From Bacillota bacterium (GTDB lineage Bacteria > Bacillota > Clostridia > Lachnospirales > Lachnospiraceae), in contig JAEZOB010000009.1 in the NCBI GenBank assembly GCA_023414355.1, positions 620,001-684,000 of the forward strand: a DNA stretch of 64,000 nucleotides, written 5' to 3'. Made by a program: the position numbers and the translations under genes. Below the pieces are notes generated by a model. That model was not told where the DNA came from and ran no database searches. It saw nothing but the letters and a program-made list of their open reading frames with translations. Positions 9,043 through 16,842 of this stretch are shown here, one piece after another. Each line of letters starts with the position of its first letter. The first letter of the stretch is position 1.

Positions 9043-9495
9043 ATGAATAAAATAGTAAGATTTATATTTTGTATAGTTCTTTTTATTACTGCATCTGCCG
9101 GCTGCAGTAAACAAGCTGTTGGAAACAGCGACATAGATGAAATGTTTTCGGAGCTTCCCCAGACATTTTCACTGGAAAACCCTACGGATAAAGAGAAATT
9201 TGAGAAGATGACTTCTATCACGTTTCATTCTGATCAAACAGCTGTTTTGGCAACACCACTTATCTCCAGCTATATGCTACCGAAGTGTACTTATCAAGTT
9301 TCCGATAATGAGTTAAAAGTTTGTGCAGCGATCAAAAATGAATGGGAAGAAGGTTTTTTTGGTGTCAAGAACGGTGATGTTATCGCTGTATTCACGATTA
9401 TTGACAGCAAAACGCTAAAGTTTAAATCTGCATCAGTACCGATCTTCGCCGATGAGAACGCGGAATATATCAAGAAACAGGAGGAGTCTCAATGA
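9043..9495 (+). CDS. Small secreted lipoprotein of the BlaI/M56 operon
   Basis: I take the ATG at 9043 as start because AGGAGG (9031-9036) lies six bases upstream; the in-frame GTG at 9037 would touch that site. The 150-residue product has a basic, hydrophobic signal peptide and a lipobox ending in Cys21 (ASAGC), so it should be anchored outside the membrane. The mature part is unrecognised. It overlaps the preceding protease stop region and the next start by four bases, so it belongs to the same operon. A role as extracytoplasmic sensor or partner of the short M56 protease is inference. Confidence 0.7.
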   Translation: MNKIVRFIFCIVLFITASAGCSKQAVGNSDIDEMFSELPQTFSLENPTDKEKFEKMTSITFHSDQTAVLATPLISSYMLPKCTYQVSDNELKVCAAIKNEWEEGFFGVKNGDVIAVFTIIDSKTLKFKSASVPIFADENAEYIKKQEESQ

Positions 9496-10466
9496 AAAGA
9501 ACCTTATCAAAAGCAATCATTGCATATTTGACAACAATCGTAATAACACTTCTGATGTCCAGCTATCCCGTATATATGGGAGTAAAGGTCGTGGTGGCGT
9601 TAATTATGTATGGTCAAGTTGAGGTATCAGATTATCCAAAGTACATAATTCCCTATACGCCGATTTGCATTGCTGTCATTCTGGCTATCGCGTTTCTTCC
9701 ACTGGCATCTAAGTTTATGAAAAAGTTAGCGTTGTTGATGCTTTCAGCTCTTGGTACGGGTATCTTTCTGATTTCAGAGATATTGTTCGAGAAAGTTACG
9801 GTGTTCGATGGAAGCAAAGCCGGGGATTTGGGGTCTTGGCAGGCATATTTATGTGTGGCAACCCCTGAGGTATTAAATACGATTGAGTATAAAACTACAA
9901 TTGGCGAAGAATTAACCGCTCGCTATAGTCCTGCCTTCAAAATACATTTTTACCTGATTGCAATCCTGATTGTACTGGCTGTCGTTGCGATCGCTCATGG
10001 TTTTTATGAAATGTTTCAGACAGCAAGATTTGATAAGCTTCGTCCTCTGATCCTCCAAACTATGTCAACAGCCGTATTTGTCGGATTGTGTGTCTTTGCT
10101 TGCTTTACCGCTTTTTATCGTACAGGGAATATAAACATCTCGGCGCTTTCGGCTTGGCTGATGGGTGGCTTCTTTATTCTCTTCGGTATGACAGCAGGAA
10201 GCTATGCAGGTGGATTGCTGTTTGGACAAAGGCCCATCCTCTCAAGATGGATTCCGGCAATGATAGCGGCACTAACCACAGTGACAATGTATATCGGTGA
10301 GCTCGTTCTTATGGGCGGGGTTTTGTTTACGTTTGGAGAGGGTTTTTGGTTTGAGCCGCTTGGATTTCTCCCACTTGCACCAATGGACTTGATTGTGATA
10401 GTGCTTTCTTTCACGGTAACTTATTTACTGTTATGGTTGATTAGAAAACGTGAGAACGGCCGTTGA
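9492..10466 (+). CDS. Polytopic membrane protein of the BlaI/M56 operon
   Basis: The 324-residue product is dominated by about eight hydrophobic helices and has no motif I recognise. Its ATG overlaps the lipoprotein stop (ATGA), indicating translational coupling. As last gene of the operon it is the likely effector or transport part of the system, but no function can be assigned. A hairpin terminator lies about 150 bases downstream. Confidence 0.7.
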   Translation: MKRTLSKAIIAYLTTIVITLLMSSYPVYMGVKVVVALIMYGQVEVSDYPKYIIPYTPICIAVILAIAFLPLASKFMKKLALLMLSALGTGIFLISEILFEKVTVFDGSKAGDLGSWQAYLCVATPEVLNTIEYKTTIGEELTARYSPAFKIHFYLIAILIVLAVVAIAHGFYEMFQTARFDKLRPLILQTMSTAVFVGLCVFACFTAFYRTGNINISALSAWLMGGFFILFGMTAGSYAGGLLFGQRPILSRWIPAMIAALTTVTMYIGELVLMGGVLFTFGEGFWFEPLGFLPLAPMDLIVIVLSFTVTYLLLWLIRKRENGR

Positions 10467-10496
10467 TGTGGCAATATTGGCATTCTGGGCTAATAA

Positions 10497-10607
10497 ATGT
10501 ATTTTTGGATTGATGAAGCTTTGAAGACAGTAGAAATCATGTCAAGAATGGTCCTAATTGCTTGGGATGAAAAGATTAAGGATCCATATAACGTCGATCA
10601 ACTTTAA
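10497..10607 (+). other. Possible 36-codon mini-gene or gene remnant
   Basis: ATG at 10497 opens a 36-codon frame reading MYFWIDEALKTV, later ending VDQL. The composition looks protein-like, but there is no convincing ribosome site, and in-frame stops lie directly upstream. It may be a decayed gene fragment. Nothing else was seen between 10467 and the terminator. Confidence 0.2.
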
Positions 10608-10616
10608 CAATGAACT

Positions 10617-10669
10617 ATCGCCCTGCACGATCGTAAAAGTAATTTGAATACGATTTTGCAGGGCGATTT
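10617..10669. terminator. Bidirectional hairpin between convergent genes
   Basis: ATCGCCCTGC-A-CGATCGT pairs with ACGAT-TTT-GCAGGGCGAT around a 20-base loop. It lies between two converging genes and probably serves both. T-runs are short. Confidence 0.55.
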
Positions 10670-10683
10670 GCTATGTCATCACA

Positions 10684-11196
10684 CTATCTTGTAGCCTGTA
10701 GAACCTTGGTAACCTCTGCGATATAAAGGATATGATAATCCTTAGCCGGGTACCAGGTGCTGTTCAGTTTCTCATCGAGGATCGAGTCCTCCTGCATAGC
10801 TTGACGGTATAATTTTTTACAGATCAGGACATTTGAGGCCTCGCCGAAATAGGGGGTCCCGTCAGAGTAAGCAAGTGTAAGACCGCATTGACTGATCTTA
10901 TCCTCGTTTCTTCCGGATACAGTTCCCAGATAGTTCAAAACAGCCTTATATTCTTTATCGAGAAAGCTCAAAGAAAAGGTGGTTTCCCGATCGAGAAATT
11001 CTCTGGTATAACGTTGCGGACGTACAACGATATACGCTACATTCTTGCCGTACATGACACCCAGGCCACCCCAGGAGGCGGTCATTGAATTTACCTTATT
11101 TTCATTGCCGGCGGTAATTAACATCCATTCCTTGCCGATCAACTGGAAGGGATTTTTACGAAGTACCTCGGGTAATATTTCTTTAAAATGATTCAT
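10684..11196 (-). CDS. Flavin reductase-like (DIM6/NTAB) flavoprotein
   Basis: This 170-residue protein has the FMN-binding split-barrel pattern of the flavin reductase-like family: NSMTASWGGLGVMYGKNVAYIVVRP, with the TREFLDRETTFSLSFL block after it (quoted in parts). Such proteins bind FMN and use NAD(P)H, often as reductase partners or in redox stress. The ATG at 11196 has a GAGG site upstream. It stands alone between a terminator and a divergent LysM gene, so the physiological partner is unknown. Confidence 0.75.
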   Translation of the reverse strand: MNHFKEILPEVLRKNPFQLIGKEWMLITAGNENKVNSMTASWGGLGVMYGKNVAYIVVRPQRYTREFLDRETTFSLSFLDKEYKAVLNYLGTVSGRNEDKISQCGLTLAYSDGTPYFGEASNVLICKKLYRQAMQEDSILDEKLNSTWYPAKDYHILYIAEVTKVLQATR

Positions 11197-11321
11197 TGCT
11201 TTCCTCTTTTCTGTTTTCTTATAATCTTACAGGATGCTGCTTCTGATCATCTTTATAATTTAGGAAATCACATTCTATTATATAAAAATGCTCCGCAGGA
11301 TATTAGGTTATTATATAGCTT

Positions 11322-11349
11322 TTGACATTCGTTCGACTATGAGTATTAT
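11322..11349 (+). promoter_or_regulatory. Sigma-A type promoter of the LysM-GH18 gene
   Basis: TTGACA (11322-11327), a 16-base spacer and TATTAT (11344-11349) precede the LysM-GH18 gene by about 100 bases. The hexamers suggest housekeeping rather than sporulation sigma control. Confidence 0.55.
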
Positions 11350-11453
11350 ACGATAGGTCTTGCCTTCGTGCAACGCTCTGTCGAAGATTTCACCATCCGT
11401 AGCCCCCGGCATATATTAATTACATAGCTTAGATGAGTCAAAGGATGTTGTAT

Positions 11454-12737
11454 ATGACGATACACACAGTGCAGGCCGGTGATACGCTGAATTCTATTGC
11501 AACCCGATATGGGATTTCCCGAGAGCTTATTATTACAGAAAATGAACTGCCGAACCCGGATCGGCTTCTGGTAGGGCAAAACATCGGAATTCGTATCCCT
11601 GAAACCACTCATACTGTTGTGCAGGGAGATACCCTGACTTCCGTTGCCGAACAGTACAATACTACAGTTACAAGGCTGTATCAGCATAATCCAAGAGTTG
11701 CTGTCACCAGAACTCTGACACCCGGACAGACTCTGGTGATCAGCTATGCCAACGAGGAGATTGTTGATACAGTCATAATTAACGGCTTTGCCTATCCCTT
11801 TATTCAAGAGGATGTACTGAGACAGACCTTGCCTTTTCTTACGTATCTATATGTCTTTACTTATGGCTTCACTCCGACCGGAGAGCTGGTGCCGATTGAG
11901 GATGAGGAGGTAATAGCCATTGGCAAAGAATATAATGTGCCTCCGGTCATGATGCTGGCTCCGATGACTGCAGACGGTAATTTTGATACAGATGTCGCTC
12001 ATCAACTTTTTATTAATCCGGCAGGGCAGACGACTTTGATTAATAATATTGTTGATAATATGAAAGCGAAGGGTTATGTCGGACTGGATATTGACTTTGA
12101 ATTTGTACTACCGGAGGATCGACAGGGCTTTATTGATTTCATTACAGCTGTTCATACCAGATTGTCTGCAGAAGGCTTTTTCGTATCAGTGAATCTGGCT
12201 CCGAAGACCTCCGGAACCATGACCGGGTTACTATATGAGGCACATGATTATCCGGCAATCGGAGCAGTTGCAGACAGGGTATTGCTGATGACGTATGAAT
12301 GGGGCTATACCTTCGGGCCGCCAATGGCAACAGCTCCCGTGAATAACGTCCAAAAAGTGATTGAATATGGGGTATCTGTGATTGATCCGGATAAGATCCT
12401 TCAGGGACTACCCAATTATGCTTATGACTGGCCACTACCCTTTGTACGCGGAGAGACTTCAGCAGAAAGCATCAGCAATCAGGAAGCGATTACCAGAGGA
12501 GTTGAATTCGGGGTCGCAATTCAATTTGATCAGACGGCTCAATGTCCCTTCTACAACTATACGACTGCAGAAGGGATACAGCATGTCGTATGGTTTGATG
12601 ATGTCAAAAGCATGGCGGCAAAGATCGCGTTAATTACTGAGTTTGGCCTGGCCGGGGGCGGAGTCTGGCAGATTATGAATTATTTTCCAGGTCTATGGAT
12701 GGTAGTGGATTCCAGGTTCACGGTTACTAAGGCATAA
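11454..12737 (+). CDS. LysM-GH18 glycosyl hydrolase, spore-cortex/peptidoglycan type
   Basis: Two LysM peptidoglycan-binding modules (about residues 2-46 and 53-97) precede a GH18 barrel, as in the SleL/YaaH spore cortex N-acetylglucosaminidases. The catalytic strand GLDIDFE supplies D212, D214 and the acid E216. I place the start at ATG 11454, eight bases after AAGGA, giving MTIHTVQAGDT and 427 residues; an upstream in-frame ATG at 11433 has no ribosome site. There is no signal peptide, consistent with spore-coat or cortex deposition from the mother cell. The spore role is inference from domain layout. Confidence 0.82.
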   Translation: MTIHTVQAGDTLNSIATRYGISRELIITENELPNPDRLLVGQNIGIRIPETTHTVVQGDTLTSVAEQYNTTVTRLYQHNPRVAVTRTLTPGQTLVISYANEEIVDTVIINGFAYPFIQEDVLRQTLPFLTYLYVFTYGFTPTGELVPIEDEEVIAIGKEYNVPPVMMLAPMTADGNFDTDVAHQLFINPAGQTTLINNIVDNMKAKGYVGLDIDFEFVLPEDRQGFIDFITAVHTRLSAEGFFVSVNLAPKTSGTMTGLLYEAHDYPAIGAVADRVLLMTYEWGYTFGPPMATAPVNNVQKVIEYGVSVIDPDKILQGLPNYAYDWPLPFVRGETSAESISNQEAITRGVEFGVAIQFDQTAQCPFYNYTTAEGIQHVVWFDDVKSMAAKIALITEFGLAGGGVWQIMNYFPGLWMVVDSRFTVTKA

Positions 12738-12824
12738 ATAATGTCATAATAATGCAAGAGGAACGAACCATTTTTATAGTAGAAAAAGTAAGAATTTCAT
12801 TAAATGGATATTCCTTCTTTCTTG

Positions 12825-12853
12825 TTTACAAAGAAACATACGAAGCGTATAAT
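12825..12853 (+). promoter_or_regulatory. Promoter of the tandem signal peptidase genes
   Basis: TTTACA (12825-12830), a 17-base spacer and TATAAT (12848-12853) lie 44 bases before the first signal peptidase start. Confidence 0.65.
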
Positions 12854-12896
12854 GCATATATATGTTCTGCATTTTATCACATTAAGGGGATACAGG

Positions 12897-13424
12897 ATGA
12901 GCAGAAAGATTCTGAAAGAAATAATCAGCTGGATATTGGTATTTATCGTTGCATTTGCATTGGCTACTCTGATTAATAAAGTAATTATTATGAAGGTTGA
13001 GGTCCCTTCGGGTTCCATGCAGAATACCATAATGATCGGAGACAGAGTATTTACTTTTCGGTTGGCCTATCTGATCAGTGACCCGAAAAGGGGAGATGTG
13101 ATTGTATTTCCTTATCCGGATGATGAAAAGGTGGATTACATCAAGAGAATCATCGGTCTTCCCGGAGAGACGATCGAAGGAAAGGATGGTCTGGTTTATA
13201 TCGATGGCAAACCCTTGACGGAACCTTATGTCAGAGATAAAATAGACAGTGATTTCGGACCTTACATTGTTCCGAAGGACAGTTATTTCATGATGGGAGA
13301 TAATCGCAATAATTCGGAGGATTCAAGGTACTGGGAACATAAATTTGTATCAAAGGATAAGATTAAGGGAAAGGCTATTGTCAAATATCCGCATCTGTCC
13401 TGGTTCGGTACAATACATTATTAA
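12897..13424 (+). CDS. lepB: Type I signal peptidase (first of two)
   Basis: The product cleaves signal peptides of exported proteins at the outer membrane face. I choose ATG 12897, with AAGGGG six bases upstream; the open frame extends further without a ribosome site. The 175-residue protein has one N-terminal membrane helix, the nucleophile Ser40 in PSGSM and the general base Lys83 in YIKRIIGLPGE, then the GDNRNNSEDSRYW box. It is compact, as in Gram-positive Sip proteins. A second copy follows after 20 bases. Symbol by homology. Confidence 0.9.
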   Translation: MSRKILKEIISWILVFIVAFALATLINKVIIMKVEVPSGSMQNTIMIGDRVFTFRLAYLISDPKRGDVIVFPYPDDEKVDYIKRIIGLPGETIEGKDGLVYIDGKPLTEPYVRDKIDSDFGPYIVPKDSYFMMGDNRNNSEDSRYWEHKFVSKDKIKGKAIVKYPHLSWFGTIHY

Positions 13425-13444
13425 CGAACTTAAGGGAGAGAACC

Positions 13445-13975
13445 ATGAATAGGAAAATACTAAAAGAGCTTTTAAGCTGGGTAATCATCGTAGTTGTTGC
13501 TTTTGCACTGGCATTTGTAATTAATAGGTTTGTCATCTTAAAGATCAGTTCACCTACTCCTTCAATGGAGAATACCTTTCTGGTAGGAGAGAAGGTATTA
13601 ACCTATCGTCTGGCGTATGTATTCTCGGAACCGAAGCGTGGGGATATCGTAGTATTCCCGAATCCGGACGATGAATCAGAAGATTATATTAAGCGTATCA
13701 TTGGTCTTCCGGGAGAGGTAATTGAAGGAATTGACGGTGTAGTCTATATCAATAGTGAACCATTGGAGGAAAACTATCTGAAGGAGCCGATGGAGAAGGA
13801 GAATTTCGGACCTTATGAAATCCCTGCCGACTGTTACTTTATGATGGGTGATAACCGAAATGATTCATTGGATGCCAGGTTCTGGGAGCATAAATTCGTA
13901 GAAGGCGATAAGATCAAGAGTAAGGCAATCTTTAAATATCCCCATTTCAAATGGTTTGGCAAAGTGAGTTACTAA
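13445..13975 (+). CDS. lepB: Type I signal peptidase (tandem paralogue)
   Basis: This 176-residue paralogue aligns with its upstream neighbour along its whole length. It has the same single membrane helix, nucleophile Ser40 (here in PTPSM) and Lys83 in YIKRIIGLPGE, and the GDNRNDSLDARFW box. Tandem duplication is evident, and the two presumably share the upstream promoter. Differences in the residue before the catalytic serine (Gly versus Pro) and in the substrate-facing strand suggest distinct substrate preferences; that part is inference. A large hairpin follows the stop. Confidence 0.9.
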   Translation: MNRKILKELLSWVIIVVVAFALAFVINRFVILKISSPTPSMENTFLVGEKVLTYRLAYVFSEPKRGDIVVFPNPDDESEDYIKRIIGLPGEVIEGIDGVVYINSEPLEENYLKEPMEKENFGPYEIPADCYFMMGDNRNDSLDARFWEHKFVEGDKIKSKAIFKYPHFKWFGKVSY

Positions 13976-14006
13976 TCCAAAGGGTAATAAAGAAATTTCA
14001 TAAAAT

Positions 14007-14111
14007 AATAAGAGCGGGGGAGACAGTCCTCTCATCTACATTTGAAGTCACCTTCAGTAAGCAGGTTTCTTCGAGTGTACAGGAGTGGAGGGCTGTCTCC
14101 CCGCTCTTATT
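14007..14111. repeat. Long hairpin with 60-base loop between convergent genes
   Basis: About 20 bases starting AATAAGAGCGGGGGAGACAG pair with the complementary block ending CTGTCTCCCCGCTCTTATT (one bulged G). The loop is about 60 bases. It could terminate both the signal peptidase and hydrogenase transcripts. The long stem and loop, however, exceed normal terminators and also suggest a small structured RNA or a palindromic mobile repeat. Confidence 0.6.
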
Positions 14112-14147
14112 CATGATAAGATGAAACAGTATACTATTTCACTTTAT

Positions 14148-15575
14148 TTAATTACTGTAAGGAGCGATTGCGCTTAGAATAGTCTTTTCTAAAGCTTCTC
14201 TTCCATAACTGTCAACTTCATTCTTATTGCGATCTCCATGGGTCAGACATCCAGCGCCTCCGATACAACCACCGACACAGGCCATTCCTTCGATGAAATT
14301 ATTTGGAAGAGCATTCTTTGAGGCCTTTAATAATGCTGTTCTACAGGCTTCAATACCATCACAGGCAATCGGCTTGAATTCAAAATCCATAATCTGCTTT
14401 TCGGTCAAAGCTTCCTTCACTGCCTCAGTGAGTCCGCCGCTTCTTGCGAAGATTCTACCATAATAGGATGCGTTATCAAGCATTTCGGTAGAAAGGGTCT
14501 CCAGAACAATATCGCAACTGTCAAACAGAGCCTGAAGCTCCTCAAATGTAATGACACTATCGATATAAGGTGCAACCTCAGGACGATTAAGCTCCATCTT
14601 CTTAGCAGTGCAGGGTCCCATGAATACAATTCTGGCTTCCGGATCGGATTTCTTGATATGCTTTGCGATCGTTGCCATCGGGGAGAGATTATGTGAGATA
14701 TGAGGGGCTAAGGTCGGAAATTGCTTTTTAATATAGTCCACAAAGGCAGGACAGCAGGAGCTTGTCAGAAAGCCCTTTGCGATCAATTCCTCAGCCTCTG
14801 CACTTGCTACCATGTCAGCGCCGAGGGCGGCCTCGATTACAGTATGAAAACCGAGTCGCTTGATACCGCTGATTACCTGACCGAGCGAGGCATAGCTGAA
14901 TTGTCCGGCAATAGACGGTGCAACTACGGCATAAAGCTTATAGTTCTTGTTCCTGTTGCTATTTTTTATCAGTTCAACGACATCAACGATATAGGACTTA
15001 TCCATAATTGCTCCGAAGGGACACTGATAGACACAGGCACCACAGGAGATGCACTTATTGTTGTCAATCAAAGCCTTTTTATCCTCATCCATACTGATTG
15101 CCTTAACCTTGCAGGCATTTTGGCAGGGACGCTTATAGTTCTTGATGGCGCTGAAGGGACAAACAGAAGCACATTTACCGCATTCCACACACTTATCCTT
15201 ATCAATGATTGCTTTCTGATTCTGATCAAAAGAGATGGCACCAAGCTTACAGACGCTTTCACATCGGTGTGCGATACAGCCGCGACAGGCATCCGATACC
15301 TCATAGCCTCCGACAGGACATTCGTCACAGGCGATATCGAGTACCTCAATCACATTAGGATTTTCACTATTACCACCCATAGCCAGGTTAATACGTTCGC
15401 CTACGATAGCTCTTTCCTTATAGATACAGCAGCGCATGGTAGCCTTGGAACCTTCTACAATTTTCTGCGGAATACTGTAGACTGCATGATGTAGATCGTT
15501 CTCAAAAGCACTTTTTGCCACTTCACGTAATACGCTATATTTTAGGTGCTGGACCTTCGTATCAAATTTTCTCAT
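14148..15575 (-). CDS. [FeFe]-hydrogenase catalytic-type subunit
   Basis: The 475-residue protein has several ferredoxin-like cluster motifs, including CVECGKCASVCP (129-140) and CISCGACVYQCP (175-186). The three H-cluster motifs follow: TSSCCPAF (271-278), GPCTAKK (320-326) and EGMACVGGCIGG near 431. All four H-cluster cysteines appear present, so it could interconvert protons and hydrogen. It is the last gene on the minus strand of a four-gene cluster with a PAS hydrogenase and a phosphatase. That layout recalls the putative sensory (group C, HydS-like) hydrogenase loci described in clostridia. Electron partners are not encoded here. Confidence 0.85.
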   Translation of the reverse strand: MRKFDTKVQHLKYSVLREVAKSAFENDLHHAVYSIPQKIVEGSKATMRCCIYKERAIVGERINLAMGGNSENPNVIEVLDIACDECPVGGYEVSDACRGCIAHRCESVCKLGAISFDQNQKAIIDKDKCVECGKCASVCPFSAIKNYKRPCQNACKVKAISMDEDKKALIDNNKCISCGACVYQCPFGAIMDKSYIVDVVELIKNSNRNKNYKLYAVVAPSIAGQFSYASLGQVISGIKRLGFHTVIEAALGADMVASAEAEELIAKGFLTSSCCPAFVDYIKKQFPTLAPHISHNLSPMATIAKHIKKSDPEARIVFMGPCTAKKMELNRPEVAPYIDSVITFEELQALFDSCDIVLETLSTEMLDNASYYGRIFARSGGLTEAVKEALTEKQIMDFEFKPIACDGIEACRTALLKASKNALPNNFIEGMACVGGCIGGAGCLTHGDRNKNEVDSYGREALEKTILSAIAPYSN

Positions 15576-15669
15576 ATGAATTCTCCATTCCTTCGCACAA
15601 TTTTTCTCAACGGACGTATGAGCCCGGTTTCAATATAAAGAGTATACTTTGTGCGTACTAACCACTAGA

Positions 15670-16842
15670 CTAAAAATAACTGACATTGATCTGCTTACCC
15701 ATTTTCTTTAGGCAATCGGCAAGCTCATCCACCAATCTCATCTTTATACTGAAATTAATTGGCAGGCTTGGATTCTGATGAGCAGGGTTGATGGCTCTGC
15801 CTACATAGAAGTTTATATCTGTCGCTTCCTCAAAAAGCAGCTGGGCAATTAGCGAGGCGGCATCCTTGCGATAATTCCAGCCGGAATAGCAGGTCGTATC
15901 CTCAAGATAGCTTTGGGCATAGGATAATACTCGATTGATTGTGATCACGCCTTCGGTCACCAGATCAATTCCGTCAACCACCGAGATTGGAGGAATGGTA
16001 GGGTCAGGATAATCGATTCCGGTCTTTAACTCTTTACCCAGATATTCTGCAGCGAGTGTTGAAGTCGTACCTCCGCATACGATGTGCTTACCTTCCTTTG
16101 CGAAGAATAGAGAAAGCATTTTATGTAAATCCTGTCTGTCGGAGGGGGGTCCAATCATCAAGTTAACCGGTTTGCGGTTGCGTATTTTGACAGCTGCTAC
16201 CGTAGTATCATCTCCCGGCTGACCTCCGTAAAGCTGTGAACACTGCTCTAGAAGTAAGGTTGAGATCATCTTTGGAGAGAAGCTTTGTTCATACATTGCT
16301 TCCAGAAACTCTATGATGTTATGTCTTTGCCAGCCGAAATTCAAGGTTTTCCCTACTCCGGCGTATATCGCTCCGTCGCTCATGGTAACCAGGACATCGC
16401 CGGGTGAGAGTTCCAGTTTTGATTTATATATTGTTTTATCACCGATCTGCATACTGATTTTGTCATAGTCACAATTAATACCATTATGCAGAAGAATCAC
16501 ATGCGGATTGTCGTATTGTATCACTTCTGCATAATGATTGTCAACCACACGAACGATGGTAAAGGTTGAATATGCAATGCCCCGTTTCTCACAAACAGGC
16601 AGTGTAGAAGCAACTGTTGTGACACAGTCCTCGATGGACATGTTCTGAGCCATCATTGTGGATATGATTTTGGCGGTCAGGGTGGAGAGGATATTTGCCT
16701 TCACACCACTACCGAGCCCATCTGCAAGTACCAGTACAATCGTATGATCCTCAGCATGGACGACTTCCACATGATCTCCGCAAATCGGTTCTTCGTATTT
16801 GTTCATACTTGAAATGCCGATATCCGTACACAGACTATTCAT
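15670..16842 (-). CDS. SpoIIE-type PP2C serine phosphatase
   Basis: The 390-residue protein carries a SpoIIE-like PP2C domain: the metal-binding motif ADGLGSGVKANIL, then TMSDGAIYAG and PGDDTTVAAV. The C-terminal 150 residues are a separate domain of unclear identity. Its start overlaps the end of the PAS hydrogenase gene by eight bases, implying translational coupling. Family knowledge links such phosphatases next to PAS-containing [FeFe]-hydrogenases with hydrogen or redox signalling. The substrate phosphoprotein is unknown. No membrane segment is seen, so it should be cytosolic. Confidence 0.85.
   Translation of the reverse strand: MNSLCTDIGISSMNKYEEPICGDHVEVVHAEDHTIVLVLADGLGSGVKANILSTLTAKIISTMMAQNMSIEDCVTTVASTLPVCEKRGIAYSTFTIVRVVDNHYAEVIQYDNPHVILLHNGINCDYDKISMQIGDKTIYKSKLELSPGDVLVTMSDGAIYAGVGKTLNFGWQRHNIIEFLEAMYEQSFSPKMISTLLLEQCSQLYGGQPGDDTTVAAVKIRNRKPVNLMIGPPSDRQDLHKMLSLFFAKEGKHIVCGGTTSTLAAEYLGKELKTGIDYPDPTIPPISVVDGIDLVTEGVITINRVLSYAQSYLEDTTCYSGWNYRKDAASLIAQLLFEEATDINFYVGRAINPAHQNPSLPINFSIKMRLVDELADCLKKMGKQINVSYF

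Noticed and set aside
14721..15494. 257-codon open frame opposite the hydrogenase gene
   Set aside because: The minus-strand frame encodes a complete [FeFe]-hydrogenase with all cysteine motifs; the plus-strand frame is its shadow and has no family features.
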